Source: Flavobacterium selenitireducens (GTDB lineage: Bacteria > Bacteroidota > Bacteroidia > Flavobacteriales > Flavobacteriaceae). Taken from it: 64,000 nt of DNA. The stretch covers positions 124,001 through 188,000 of the forward strand of contig NZ_JAAVIY010000005.1 of NCBI RefSeq assembly GCF_014748335.1. The letters run 5' to 3'. This document shows, in pieces, positions 17,238-25,686 of the stretch. The number at the start of each line of letters is the position of its first letter. The stretch's first letter is position 1. A program made the position numbers and the translations under genes. Under the pieces are notes generated by a model. The model was not told the DNA's origin. It did no database searches and saw only the letters and a program-made list of their open reading frames with translations.

Positions 17238-17657
17238 TTACTTTAAAAATTTTCCTGAATTGTCAAACGTAAATTGCTGGCTGTTTACGAGCGTGGCCGT
17301 AATGGTCTTTCCGTCGGTCGTGGCTTTGAGCAGGCGTTGGCCGGGAGCGTTTTTCTTGAGGTATCCGATGATGGTCTGCCCTAGAAACGTGGGTTGGATC
17401 GAGTGCACTTTCCCGTCAATTTCCTTCCATTGGCCGTCGACGTTGAAGTCGATTTCGGTGTCGTCCGCGAGCACGGCTTTGTAGCGCACATTGTCGCCTT
17501 CGGTGAATTGCATGCAATGGCGCAATGCGATGCTGGTAAAATTGCTTTCGATGAACGTGATCGCTTTCTCAGGAAGTTGGGACGGTTGGATCTTTTTCTT
17601 TTGGGCCGAAGCCGATAATGTAAGAATCAGGCAGAGGGTTACAATCAGGCGTTTCAT
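17238..17657 (-). CDS. Secreted PepSY-like protein, copy 3
   Basis: Third paralogue, 139 residues: signal peptide (MKRLIVTLCLILTLSASAQ), helix LPEKAITFIESNFTSIAL, strand pair FNVDGQWKEIDG, second helix FLGQTIIGYLKKNAPGQRL, hairpin FDNSGKFLK. The DGQWKEIDGK segment lines up with DGKWREVDGN in copy 1, and the unit ends at the same point, so copies 1 and 3 are full-length duplicates. The upstream open frame to 17723 is not protein-like, so the start is the ATG at 17657. Confidence 0.75.
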   Translation of the reverse strand: MKRLIVTLCLILTLSASAQKKKIQPSQLPEKAITFIESNFTSIALRHCMQFTEGDNVRYKAVLADDTEIDFNVDGQWKEIDGKVHSIQPTFLGQTIIGYLKKNAPGQRLLKATTDGKTITATLVNSQQFTFDNSGKFLK

Positions 17658-17749
17658 GTATTGGAATTTATTATATAACTGTTTTCTTTCCAGAAAAGTA
17701 TAGCGAAAGATAAACTGGTACAAGTTTTTTTTCGCTCCGATTTTTGTCG

Positions 17750-17757
17750 TAAATTTG
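17750..17757 (+). promoter_or_regulatory. -7 box of mtaB
   Basis: TAAATTTG, a perfect -7 element followed by GCGCCC. It lies 190 bases before the mtaB start, and the whole of repeat C falls between, so the repeat would be in the mtaB 5' untranslated region. Confidence 0.6.
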
Positions 17758-17800
17758 CGCCCTTATTTCGGACGTCGGCTGCCGCTTTTTGACCGGGCCG

Positions 17801-17930
17801 CGTTAGGGATTGAAGCGGAAATCCTTGAAAACCTCAAAGGTTTGCAACCCGGAGCCCGGCCGAATTTTTAACGAGGGCTGCGGAATTAAAACTTTGAGGT
17901 TTGAAAGATTGAAGCGAAAAGCCCGGCCGA
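17801..17930 (+). repeat. Structured intergenic repeat, copy C
   Basis: Left box CGTTAGGGATTGAAGCGGAA (17801-17820), right box GAAAGATTGAAGCGAAAAGC followed by CCGGCC (17903-17928). The interior carries a long inverted repeat: AACCTCAAAG near 17830 pairs with CTTTGAGGTT near 17891. It ends about 17 bases before the mtaB ATG. Confidence 0.75.
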
Positions 17931-17946
17931 AGGTAACGCCCAAAAA

Positions 17947-19278
17947 ATGGAAAGGAAAAAAGTCGCATTCTACACTCTTGGCTGCAAGCTCAATTTTTCT
18001 GAGACTTCGACGATCGCGCGCAGTTTCCAGGACGAAGGCTTTGATCGGGTTGAATTCGAGGACGTCGCGGACATTTACGTGATCAATACGTGCTCGGTTA
18101 CCGAAAATGCCGACAAACAGTTCAAGCAGGTCGTGCGCAAGGCGATGAAGCTTAACGACAAAGCGTTTGTCGCCGCCGTGGGCTGTTATGCGCAACTAAA
18201 ACCGGGAGAGTTGGCTGCCGTTGACGGTGTCGACCTGGTTTTGGGTGCTACCGAGAAATTCAAGATTACCGATTATATCAACGACTTGTCCAAGAACGAC
18301 ATGGGCGAAGTGCATTCCTGCGAGATACAGGAGGCTGATTTTTATGTAGGGTCGTATTCGATAGGCGACCGCACACGCGCGTTCCTGAAAGTCCAGGACG
18401 GCTGCGACTACAAATGCACTTATTGCACGATTCCGTTGGCGCGTGGGATTTCGAGATCGGACACAATGGAAAATGTGTTGCGCAACGCGAAGGAAATTTC
18501 CGAAAAGGGAATAAAGGAAATCGTGCTAACCGGAGTCAATATCGGCGATTACGGCAAAGGCGAGTTCGGCAACAAAAAACACGAGCACACATTTTTCGAG
18601 CTGGTGCAAAACCTGGACAAGATCGAAGGGATCGAGCGTTTGCGGATTTCTTCGATAGAACCGAATCTGCTAAAAAACGAAACGATCGAGTTCGTTTCCC
18701 AGTCGCGGACTTTCGTTCCTCATTTTCATATTCCGCTGCAATCGGGAAGCAACGACATTCTCAAAAAGATGAAACGGCGCTATATGCGCGAACTTTATAC
18801 GGAACGCGTTGCCAAGATTCGCGAAGTGATGCCGCACGCGTGCATTGGTGTTGATGTGATCGTCGGGTTTCCGGGAGAAACAGACGAGCATTTCCTCGAC
18901 ACGTATAACTTTTTGCACGAATTGGAGATCTCCTACCTGCACGTCTTTACGTATTCTGAAAGAGATAATACGGAAGCTGCCCAATTTGACGGCGTCGTCG
19001 AGGCGAACGTCAGGGCCAAGCGCAGTAAAATGTTACGTGGATTGTCGGTCAAGAAAAGACGGGCATTTTACGAAAGCCAGTTGGGTTCATCGCGCACGGT
19101 TTTGTTCGAGGATGAAAACAAGGAAGGGTACATTTACGGGTTTACCGAAAATTACGTAAAGGTAAAAGCGCCGTGGAATCCTGAGTTGGCCAATACGTTA
19201 CACGAAGTTACCCTTACGAAGATTGATGAGGACGGATCGGTGAGGATGGCGTTTGATACTGTCTTGGCAACCGGTTGA
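17947..19278 (+). CDS. mtaB: tRNA t6A37 methylthiotransferase MtaB
   Basis: Radical-SAM enzyme of 443 residues that adds a methylthio group to t6A at position 37 of tRNAs reading ANN codons. The N-terminal domain holds cluster cysteines C13 (in LGCKLN), C49 (INTCSV) and C80 (VGCYAQ); the radical-SAM motif is C153-DYK-C157-TY-C160. TGVNIGDYG and IEPNLL follow, and the C-terminal TRAM-like domain contains RTVLFEDENKEG. The LGCKLN wording, rather than LGCxKN, points to MtaB and not MiaB or RimO. The ATG at 17947 is preceded by repeat C. Confidence 0.94.
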   Translation: MERKKVAFYTLGCKLNFSETSTIARSFQDEGFDRVEFEDVADIYVINTCSVTENADKQFKQVVRKAMKLNDKAFVAAVGCYAQLKPGELAAVDGVDLVLGATEKFKITDYINDLSKNDMGEVHSCEIQEADFYVGSYSIGDRTRAFLKVQDGCDYKCTYCTIPLARGISRSDTMENVLRNAKEISEKGIKEIVLTGVNIGDYGKGEFGNKKHEHTFFELVQNLDKIEGIERLRISSIEPNLLKNETIEFVSQSRTFVPHFHIPLQSGSNDILKKMKRRYMRELYTERVAKIREVMPHACIGVDVIVGFPGETDEHFLDTYNFLHELEISYLHVFTYSERDNTEAAQFDGVVEANVRAKRSKMLRGLSVKKRRAFYESQLGSSRTVLFEDENKEGYIYGFTENYVKVKAPWNPELANTLHEVTLTKIDEDGSVRMAFDTVLATG

Positions 19279-19463
19279 AATAAGGGTTAGGGATGGCGTC
19301 CGAACCGGGTTGAATTATAAGGCTGGGTTTAAGAGGTGTAGGTTTTTTCTTAATTTTTGACTTCCAAAAAAAGCCGCCACCACCCACCCGTAAAAATATC
19401 GGAATCCCACATACCTCCAATACAGAAAAACTGTACAAATTCTTAAATCTTCCAACCGCGTCC

Positions 19464-19805
19464 CTAATACCGCGAATGAAACCGCACTTTCGTAATCCGG
19501 TACACATTTATCCCGTACAATTCGATAAACTCATACGTGTGTCGCCCCGGATGCTTGAAATCGACCAACCGCTCAGCTGAAATCTCATAGTACATTTTCT
19601 CGCCTTCCATCATCAAACGCGCACCGTTGTTGCGATAAGCCGAACGCAGTAGCGTAAATTCAGACAAGTTCCAGGTGGTCAGATTCGCGTCGAACGTATC
19701 GCCATGCGAATACAAACCTTCGGTAATTTCAGTAAGGTCGCCATAATACTTTTGGATGCTTTCGAAGAAATCGACAACTTGTTCGCGAAGTTCGTTTGAG
19801 ATCAT
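19464..19805 (-). CDS. Hypothetical protein
   Basis: A 113-residue soluble protein I do not recognise. It has an N-terminal amphipathic helix (NELREQVVDFFESIQKYYGD) and an alpha/beta-looking remainder rich in aromatic residues (FKHPGRHTYEFIELYGINVY), with no signal peptide or membrane segment; the shape recalls SnoaL/NTF2-like folds but this is a guess. An in-frame ATG at 19856 would place the start inside the divergent promoter, so 19805 is preferred. The 185 bases between mtaB and this gene hold only GGTTAGGGATGGCG, reminiscent of a repeat left box, and no clear terminator. Confidence 0.6.
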   Translation of the reverse strand: MISNELREQVVDFFESIQKYYGDLTEITEGLYSHGDTFDANLTTWNLSEFTLLRSAYRNNGARLMMEGEKMYYEISAERLVDFKHPGRHTYEFIELYGINVYRITKVRFHSRY

Positions 19806-19816
19806 AAATTCCAGGC

Positions 19817-19845
19817 TTGTCCGTCCAGCGGAATTAGTAGTTTTG
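19817..19845 (+). promoter_or_regulatory. Promoter of the T9SS cargo gene
   Basis: TTG (19817-19819) and TAGTTTTG (19838-19845) with an 18-base spacer. The ATG lies at 19860, so the transcript should have a leader of only about eight bases. Confidence 0.7.
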
Positions 19846-19859
19846 TACAAACGCAAGAT

Positions 19860-20726
19860 ATGAGAAAATTATTACTTCTGTGGTTGATGGTAAGCGGTGT
19901 TGTCGTTATGGCCCAAGAGCCCCATCCGCCGGGATGTTCGTCCTATGATGTGCTCGACTACGATATGGACGGCGTCTACACGATCAACGTCGACCGCTTC
20001 CTCGAAATCGCCATTCCATTTCTTTCAGAAAGGATAGACTACGATCTGGCGGCAAATTACACATTCACCGTAAACGTGAATGAGGTAAGCGCGTCCCATA
20101 TAATTACCGGAAATTACACCCATAATGAACCCGGTTCCTATTCCATGGATATTGTCTTCAACTACACCGGACCCGGACCAGAATACGTGCCCGCCGTTTA
20201 TTACGAGTCGTTCGGATATTTAAGCTGTTTTGTCGTAATGGGCTTCGATCCTTCCGGTGATGAAGATTCAGACGGCATTCTCAACGCAGACGAAGACCTT
20301 GACCAGGACGGCGTCTTACACGACGATAGCGATGGTGACGGGAATTTCGACTATTCGGATCAAGATGACGACGACGACGGAGTGCCAACGATAGACGAAG
20401 ATTACAACGGCAATGGCAATCCTGCAGATGACGACACGAATTCTGACGGAACACCCGATTATCTCGATCCAGATGTTGCGCTGTCGTTGAATCCAATTGG
20501 CTCAAATAAGATTGGAATGTATCCCAACCCGGTTTCGGAGGTACTCTATCTCGACGAAACGGCAAAGGGTTGTGAATTTTCCCTTCATGCGCTTGACGGC
20601 AAACAGGTTGACCAGGGTAGATTGTCTCAAGGCGAATTGAATGTTTCCAAGTTGAACCGCGGTGTGTATCTGCTAAGAATCAAAACACCGACGAGCGTTG
20701 TAGTACAAAAGCTGGTGAAGCAATAA
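19860..20726 (+). CDS. T9SS-secreted protein with thrombospondin type 3-like repeats
   Basis: Exported 288-residue protein. After the signal peptide (cleaved after VVMAQ, about residue 19) comes a beta-rich N-terminal region, then an Asp-rich calcium-binding stretch (about 130-200) of repeats such as DEDSDGILNADEDLDQDG, and last a type A T9SS sorting domain of about 75 residues beginning at GMYPNPVSEVLYL and ending RIKTPTSVVVQKLVKQ. The tail directs secretion and attachment at the cell surface. Cargo function is not recognisable. It has its own promoter. Confidence 0.85.
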   Translation: MRKLLLLWLMVSGVVVMAQEPHPPGCSSYDVLDYDMDGVYTINVDRFLEIAIPFLSERIDYDLAANYTFTVNVNEVSASHIITGNYTHNEPGSYSMDIVFNYTGPGPEYVPAVYYESFGYLSCFVVMGFDPSGDEDSDGILNADEDLDQDGVLHDDSDGDGNFDYSDQDDDDDGVPTIDEDYNGNGNPADDDTNSDGTPDYLDPDVALSLNPIGSNKIGMYPNPVSEVLYLDETAKGCEFSLHALDGKQVDQGRLSQGELNVSKLNRGVYLLRIKTPTSVVVQKLVKQ

Positions 20727-20747
20727 AAACGCCCTTGGTTGGGCGCT
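20725..20747 (-). terminator. Terminator of the GNAT gene
   Basis: CGCCC/GGGCG stem with a six-base loop; on the minus strand it is followed by TTTTTATTG. The hairpin abuts the stop codon of the GNAT gene. On the plus strand no T run follows. Confidence 0.6.
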
Positions 20748-21030
20748 AGATCTTGATTCCCGGCGGCAACAAATCTTTATAGGCAGGATTTTTCCGGAAG
20801 AAAGCCGCGATTTTGGGAAACGTCGGAACCACTTTAAGATTGCGTTCGCGGGCACCGTCGAGGATTTGGCGCAACATCCCACCAATGAATTCCTCGTCTT
20901 CGAAACCTTCAGGCGATACGATGCGCGTCAGGAAAATCTTGCGTTCCTGATGCGAATATTCGACCGTTACAAGTTTGCCGTTGGCATCAGCCTCAAATTG
21001 CCGTTGAAAAGTATTGTCCTTTATTTCCAT
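20746..21030 (-). CDS. Small GNAT-family acetyltransferase (YjdJ type)
   Basis: A 94-residue minimal GNAT domain of the group formed by E. coli YjdJ and human NATD1. It has FEADANGKLVTVEYSHQERK at the start, the FLTRIVSPEGFEDEEFIGGM stretch in place of the acetyl-CoA loop, and the LKVVPTFPKIAAFFRKNP ending that defines the group. The usual RGxGxG/A loop is weak (FIGGML). Substrate unknown. The ATG at 21030 fits family length; the frame is open to 21123 through non-family sequence. Confidence 0.78.
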   Translation of the reverse strand: MEIKDNTFQRQFEADANGKLVTVEYSHQERKIFLTRIVSPEGFEDEEFIGGMLRQILDGARERNLKVVPTFPKIAAFFRKNPAYKDLLPPGIKI

Positions 21031-21286
21031 AGTAAAATTTCTTTTGCGCTCCACGATTGATATGGGAAGCGGTTCGTTGATCAGGATCCGGGAAAGCCGA
21101 TAGCCGGTCGTCGGGAAACACAACCCGAATCGGCTGCTGCCCGATGAGGGCGAAAGCGGCCTCCATAATCACAATTTCTTGATAAAATGATTTTGACGAT
21201 ACGACGCGTTCGGGGCGAAACGAGTATTTTTATGCAAATTTCGCGATTTTATCGGTGACGAGCTGTTAGTAATCCGTTAAACATTT

Positions 21287-21961
21287 ATGAGGAAAATTCC
21301 CGTATATTTTATGCCAGGCCTTGCCGCCAGTCCCGAGATTTTCGAACGCATACAATTGCCCGAAGATCAGTTTGAGACCCACTTTCTTGAATGGAGTCTG
21401 CCCGAACCAGGGGAAAGCCTCACGGAATACGCGCGCCGCATGTGCATTCACGTCACGGACGAAGATGCGGTATTGATAGGCGTTTCCTTCGGAGGCGTTT
21501 TGGTGCAGGAAATGGCGCAGTTCGCCAAGCCGTCAAAAGTCATCATCATTTCGAGTGTGAAAAGCAATCTCCAGTTTCCGCTGAGGATGCGGCTTACCAA
21601 GTATACCAAGCTCTACAAGATTTTTCCGACTCATCTGGCTTCGGATTTCGGGCGGTTTGAAAAATTGCCGTTCGGATCGAAATTCCGCCAGCGCCTCAAG
21701 CTTTACGAGAAATTTCTGGCCATGCGCGACAAGATTTACCTCGATTGGGCGTTGGAACAAATCATCTTGTGGAAACGATCGGTCGCTGACCAAAACGTGA
21801 TTCACATCCATGGCGATTCGGACGAAGTGTTTCCGGCGAAATACATCACCACCGATTACATTCCCGTAAAAGGCGGCACACACATCATGATTCTCAATAA
21901 ATACAAATGGCTCAATGAGAATCTGCCGAAAATTATCTTGGGTGAACCGATACAACAGTAA
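21287..21961 (+). CDS. Alpha/beta hydrolase
   Basis: Soluble alpha/beta-hydrolase fold protein of 224 residues, substrate unknown. The nucleophile elbow is GVSFGG with S67; D177 or D179 (in HIHGDSDEVF) and H199 (in VKGGTHIMI) complete the expected catalytic triad. The oxyanion region MPGLAASPEIF lies near the N-terminus. There is no signal peptide, so it is cytoplasmic. The gap of 256 bases upstream contains no other gene; a segment near 21064-21115 weakly resembles the structured repeats. Confidence 0.85.
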   Translation: MRKIPVYFMPGLAASPEIFERIQLPEDQFETHFLEWSLPEPGESLTEYARRMCIHVTDEDAVLIGVSFGGVLVQEMAQFAKPSKVIIISSVKSNLQFPLRMRLTKYTKLYKIFPTHLASDFGRFEKLPFGSKFRQRLKLYEKFLAMRDKIYLDWALEQIILWKRSVADQNVIHIHGDSDEVFPAKYITTDYIPVKGGTHIMILNKYKWLNENLPKIILGEPIQQ

Positions 21962-22057
21962 CCAGTCAATAAGGATGACGAAGTGGCGCTGGGAAAGAAG
22001 TCAGATCGCCTTTCGCTTAAATTCGTAGTTTTACAAATAGATTAAAATAGATTTCTC

Positions 22058-22951
22058 ATGAATCCGATACAAAAATTAGGCATTATTTCCGCTGCCGTGA
22101 TGGCGAGCAGTTTTCTTATATATGGTGTTTCCACCGATACCAAAAAACAAATACTTAAAGAGGGCACGGCAATGTACTTTCCGACGCAAGCCGATTTTTG
22201 TGGCGAACAGGTGCCGTTGCAAATTGCCGACGTTCGCGAACGCCTCGACCGAGAGTTGCTGGTCAACGCCAATCTCGATGCGACGACGTTGATCATTCTC
22301 AAACGTGCCAACCGCGCCTTTCCGATAATCGAACCCATCCTGGCAAAAAACGGCGTTCCTGACGATTTCAAGTACCTCGCCGTGATAGAAAGCGGCCTCG
22401 TCAACGCGGTTTCTCCCGCCGGGGCGCGCGGCATCTGGCAATTCATGCCCGCCACTGCAAAAGAGAAAGGCATGGAAGTCAACGAAGTCGTGGACGAACG
22501 TTACCACCTCGAAAAATCGACCGAGGCGGCATGCCGGTATCTGCTCGATTCAAAGGCGCGGCTTGGCAGCTGGACGCTGGCGGCGGCTTCCTACAACGGA
22601 GGCGTGGCCGGTGTCACCAAGCAGATCGATTTCCAGAAAGTCACAAATTATTATGATTTGCTGTTGACCGAAGAAACCGCTCGCTATGTATTCCGGATCC
22701 TTGCGCTAAAGGAAATCATGAAGAATCCTGCGCTTTACGGGTTCACGGTGGCGCCAGAGGAAACATATCCCTTACTTCCGGTACGAAAAGTAGAAGTTGA
22801 TTCGACGATAAACGATCTTGCGGCCTTTGCGAACGGCCAGGGCATCAATTACAAAATACTGAAGATCCACAATCCTTGGCTGCGCGACCGGAAATTGACG
22901 AACGTGGCGCGCAAGAAATACGTGATCGACATCCCGACAAGCGGTTATTGA
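22058..22951 (+). CDS. Lytic transglycosylase (SLT domain, MltD-like)
   Basis: Periplasmic or membrane-anchored murein hydrolase of 297 residues that cleaves the MurNAc-GlcNAc bond to form 1,6-anhydro ends. A signal anchor (residues 7-23) precedes the SLT domain, with the catalytic glutamate E111 in AVIESGLVNAVSPAGARGIW, the FMPATA motif and the AAASYNGG motif. The C-terminal region (INDLAAFANGQGINYKILKI) resembles a degenerate LysM module. The stop codon overlaps the ATG of the TauE/SafE gene, so the pair is translationally coupled. Confidence 0.9.
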   Translation: MNPIQKLGIISAAVMASSFLIYGVSTDTKKQILKEGTAMYFPTQADFCGEQVPLQIADVRERLDRELLVNANLDATTLIILKRANRAFPIIEPILAKNGVPDDFKYLAVIESGLVNAVSPAGARGIWQFMPATAKEKGMEVNEVVDERYHLEKSTEAACRYLLDSKARLGSWTLAAASYNGGVAGVTKQIDFQKVTNYYDLLLTEETARYVFRILALKEIMKNPALYGFTVAPEETYPLLPVRKVEVDSTINDLAAFANGQGINYKILKIHNPWLRDRKLTNVARKKYVIDIPTSGY

Positions 22952-23778
22952 TGGACAGTTTCTGGATTCTCATCCTTATCGGACTGTGCATCGGGACCAT
23001 CGGCACGCTCATCGGAGCCGGCGGTGGTTTTATCCTCGTGCCGTTGTTGCTGGTCTTTCATCCCGAATTCGATCCGGGGACGGTGACGGCCATTTCGATG
23101 GCGGTCGTCGCGGCGAATTCCATTTCCGGGACGTCTGCTTATATGTACAACAAAAAAGTCGACTATAAAGCAGGACTTATTTTTGCGGTTTGCACGATTC
23201 CGGGCTCGATTTTGGGCGTGATGACTTCGAAATCAATGGAAAAAGGAACCTTCGATGTGGCATTCAGCGTGATCCTCATCGGATTGGCAATATTTCTTTT
23301 CGTAAAAGGCGGGAAGGCCAAGCCTCAAGGCAAAGTCGTGGTGGAGCACCAAGGTTGGACGCATCGCAAACTTATCGATCGCTCCGGAACTGTCCACGAA
23401 TACAGTTACGATTGGAGAAAAGGTACGTTTTTGAGCGTCGTCGTAGGTTATCTTTCTCCGATTTTGGGAATCGGCGGCGGCATCATACACGTCCCGGCAA
23501 TGGTAGAGTGGCTGCGTTTTCCGGTTCATATCGCTACCGCGACCTCTCACTTCATCCTTGCGATCATGGCGTCGGCCACGGTAATTACACACTATGTAGA
23601 CGGAAGTTACGCTTCGGCTGAAGTCCAACATTTAGTATTGTGGCTGATCATCGGTATCATTCCCGGGGCCCAGATTGGCGCACGGTTGTCGCATAAGATA
23701 CAGGGAAAGGCAATAATCCGGTCGCTTGCCGTTTGTCTTTGCGTAGTGGGAATCCGGATTTTGTTTGGCGCGATGTGA
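22951..23778 (+). CDS. TauE/SafE family sulfite exporter-like permease
   Basis: Inner-membrane protein of 275 residues with about eight helices. The duplicated half-repeat of the family is seen: an N-terminal half with LIGAGGGFILVPLLL and a second half with ILGIGGGIIHVPAMVE. Substrates proposed for the family include sulfite, sulfoacetate and taurine; none can be assigned here. A polar loop (about 115-155) joins the halves. The ATG overlaps the transglycosylase stop codon (TGATG), which fixes the start. Confidence 0.88.
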   Translation: MDSFWILILIGLCIGTIGTLIGAGGGFILVPLLLVFHPEFDPGTVTAISMAVVAANSISGTSAYMYNKKVDYKAGLIFAVCTIPGSILGVMTSKSMEKGTFDVAFSVILIGLAIFLFVKGGKAKPQGKVVVEHQGWTHRKLIDRSGTVHEYSYDWRKGTFLSVVVGYLSPILGIGGGIIHVPAMVEWLRFPVHIATATSHFILAIMASATVITHYVDGSYASAEVQHLVLWLIIGIIPGAQIGARLSHKIQGKAIIRSLAVCLCVVGIRILFGAM

Positions 23779-23840
23779 TTCCAGTTCGCGAACCGTGGCT
23801 AAAAATTGCATTTGGCAGCGTTGTTCCCTAGTCAGAAAAT

Positions 23841-23873
23841 AAAAAAACCGTCCAATTAGAACGGTTTTTTTTG
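23841..23873. terminator. Bidirectional terminator
   Basis: AACCGT pairs with ACGGTT around a ten-base loop, flanked by A and T runs. It serves the permease (plus) and the TPR-like gene (minus). Confidence 0.8.
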
Positions 23874-23910
23874 TTGGATAAAGCTGAAGCCGAAACTTCA
23901 TCTCAATGTA

Positions 23911-24426
23911 TCAGATTCGCTTCAATTGCTCTTTAAGCATCGTTATCTGGTCTTTAAGCATATTTTGTTTGTCGAGTTTTTTGGCTTCAGCGAGCAAATT
24001 CTGGGCCTCGATCTTGCGACGTCGGCTTGCGGCGATCCCGGCGAGCTGCAACTTTACGACCGCCATGTCCATATCCATCGTCAATCCGTATTCGACCGCC
24101 TTCTTGAAATATTTCTCGGCCTGGTTCAGGTTCGTCTGGGAAACCATGATGCCCTGAAGGTAGTTGTAATATCCTTTCTGCTTGCGAACCAAAGCCGTTT
24201 CAGGGTTTTTGATGTGGGCCAACCATTTTTGGGCGCCCGGAAAATCCTGTTTTCTCAATTTGAGGAATGCGAGGATGATGAACTCATTTTTGAAATAGAG
24301 CAAAACCGGGAGCAAAGACAGCAAAATCAAAAAGATCCCGTTCCCGATGTTGCCTTCCGTGAATTGCCAGATCGCCAAAGCGAAAATCACGACAGCAATA
24401 CCGATTTTTATGTTTTTATTGAACAT
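23911..24426 (-). CDS. Membrane protein with TPR-like repeats
   Basis: A 171-residue protein with two N-terminal membrane helices (residues 7-24 and 28-45) and a helical cytoplasmic domain containing a TPR-like unit (NLNQAEKYFKKAVEYGL) and a second helical pair. This arrangement is common in Bacteroidota and usually described only as a tetratricopeptide protein. It probably acts as an adaptor; function unknown. A 274-base gap upstream contains the octamer array at 24459. Confidence 0.7.
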   Translation of the reverse strand: MFNKNIKIGIAVVIFALAIWQFTEGNIGNGIFLILLSLLPVLLYFKNEFIILAFLKLRKQDFPGAQKWLAHIKNPETALVRKQKGYYNYLQGIMVSQTNLNQAEKYFKKAVEYGLTMDMDMAVVKLQLAGIAASRRRKIEAQNLLAEAKKLDKQNMLKDQITMLKEQLKRI

Positions 24427-24458
24427 GGTGTGTTTTTTAGCGCGGCAAAGATAGGGTT

Positions 24459-24543
24459 AATTAGCGAATTGGTCAATTAGCGAATTAGCGAATTAGCGAA
24501 TTAGTCAATTAGCGAATTAGTTAATTAGATAATTAGATAATTG
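24459..24543. repeat. Octamer array (AATTAGCG units), ten units
   Basis: Strict period of eight: AATTAGCG, AATTGGTC, three of AATTAGCG, AATTAGTC, AATTAGCG, AATTAGTT, two of AATTAGAT, then AATTG. It lies 33 bases upstream of the start of the leftward TPR-like gene. The rest of the gap, to the start of the next rightward gene at 24701, holds only a possible promoter (TACCTTTA at 24683-24690). Confidence 0.8.
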
Positions 24544-24700
24544 AAGATGCTTTCGTTCGATATCGCGGAAACGATTGCTGCGTCAGGCACGAACTCAGGT
24601 CAGCATATAACAAACGATCAAAAACGGACGACAAAGAATCACAATGTTAATACAAACAGCGTGCTTTGGGCTGTGGAACGACTACCTTTAAAAAAAAATC

Positions 24701-25075
24701 ATGTCAAACAAGAGCAAAAAACAATTCGGAGTCTGGATGGATTCCCAAAGCGCGACGATAGTGGGCCAAAAAGGATTTGACGGCGCTTTCATCGTGCTCG
24801 ACAACGTCCGAAATGCCGGAGCAGACGGGAATTCCAACGAGAATGCCGCCAACAATCAGGAAATCAGCCTGACGAAAAAGTTTTTCAAAGAGATTGCTTC
24901 CAAAATGCAAAATGCCGACGAAATCCACATTACCGGAACCGGGCAGATCCAGGAGCAATTCGCAAGTTTCCTGAACGAGACGCCACAATACAAAAACACA
25001 AAAGCAAGCGAAAGCACCTCCAACAGGATGAGTGACGAGGCCCTGACGTCGTTTTTCATAAAGCACTTCAACTGA
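24701..25075 (+). CDS. Conserved hypothetical protein, release-factor-like fold suspected
   Basis: Soluble protein of 124 residues, no signal peptide. It opens FGVWMDSQSATIVG, has a helical middle (SLTKKFFKEIASKMQNADEI), a strand-loop HITGTGQIQEQFASFLNET, and ends with a short helix TSFFIKHFN. The phrase TGTGQIQEQF with a preceding helix is reminiscent of the bacterial archaeo-eukaryotic release factor (baeRF)/host-attachment superfamily, but the match is from memory and weak. A -7-like TACCTTTA lies just 10 bases before the ATG. Confidence 0.6.
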   Translation: MSNKSKKQFGVWMDSQSATIVGQKGFDGAFIVLDNVRNAGADGNSNENAANNQEISLTKKFFKEIASKMQNADEIHITGTGQIQEQFASFLNETPQYKNTKASESTSNRMSDEALTSFFIKHFN

Positions 25076-25265
25076 ACGGTCACGACAGACGGGGCTGGCA
25101 AATGCAAATTTTCAGGTGGTACGCAAGCCTTTCAGAAGAAGTACCTGTTATAAACTACACCGTTGCGATACAAAAATTAAAGACGGTTTTCGCGTCACTG
25201 CTAAAGCGTCTGATCTATAAAGTCCGAACTCCGTAAAGGCCAATAAAATATTTTTTCAAAACCAC

Positions 25266-25295
25266 TTGGTAAAAAAGAAATTCTCCATATATTTG
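25266..25295 (+). promoter_or_regulatory. Promoter of rpmH
   Basis: TTG at 25266-25268 and TATATTTG at 25288-25295 with a 19-base spacer, an ideal Bacteroidota promoter. The leader is about 70 bases. Nothing else is evident in 25076-25265. Confidence 0.8.
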
Positions 25296-25370
25296 CACTC
25301 GGTTTTGAAAACACCCGATCACTGCCGAATCAAACGAAAGTTATACACGATATTTAAAGATAGTTAAGCG

Positions 25371-25532
25371 ATGAGCAAAAGAACATTTCAACCATCAAAG
25401 AGAAAGAGAAGAAACAAGCACGGTTTCATGGATAGAATGGCCTCTGCCAATGGTAGAAAGGTACTTGCCCGTCGTCGTGCGAAAGGACGTCACAAACTGA
25501 CTGTTTCTTCTGAGCCAAGACACAAAAAATAA
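25371..25532 (+). CDS. rpmH: 50S ribosomal protein L34
   Basis: Ribosomal protein of the large subunit, 53 residues, very rich in Arg and Lys. It begins [19 protein letters not shown] and contains the family segment [18 protein letters not shown]. Preceded by a strong promoter and followed by a terminator, so monocistronic. The usual partners dnaA and rnpA are not next to it, which is common in flavobacteria. Confidence 0.97.
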
Positions 25533-25550
25533 TGTTGGAGACAGCATTTC

Positions 25551-25586
25551 AAAAGGCGTTATCTTAAGTGGTTACGCCTTTTTTTA
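25551..25586 (+). terminator. Terminator of rpmH
   Basis: AAAGGCGT pairs with ACGCCTTT around a 13-base loop, followed by a T run. Confidence 0.8.
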
Positions 25587-25686
25587 TACCCAAAAAATTT
25601 TGTTTACGGTTTGAAGTTTAAAGTTGTTGGCGAACGTCTTAACTTTAAACCATAACTTAAAACTACAACAACACAACTAAAGTTAC

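Noticed and set aside
19285..19330. A partial repeat copy starting GGTTAGGGATGGCG.
   Set aside because: No right box or inverted interior is visible.
19464..19856. A longer start (19856) for the hypothetical protein.
   Set aside because: It would run into the well-formed promoter of the divergent T9SS gene, and an internal ATG gives a more plausible start; kept as an alternative only.
21040..21130. A sixth copy of the structured repeat (GGGAAGCGG ... GCCGATAGCCGG).
   Set aside because: Only scattered similarity to the boxes, and the interior does not pair well; at best a decayed copy.
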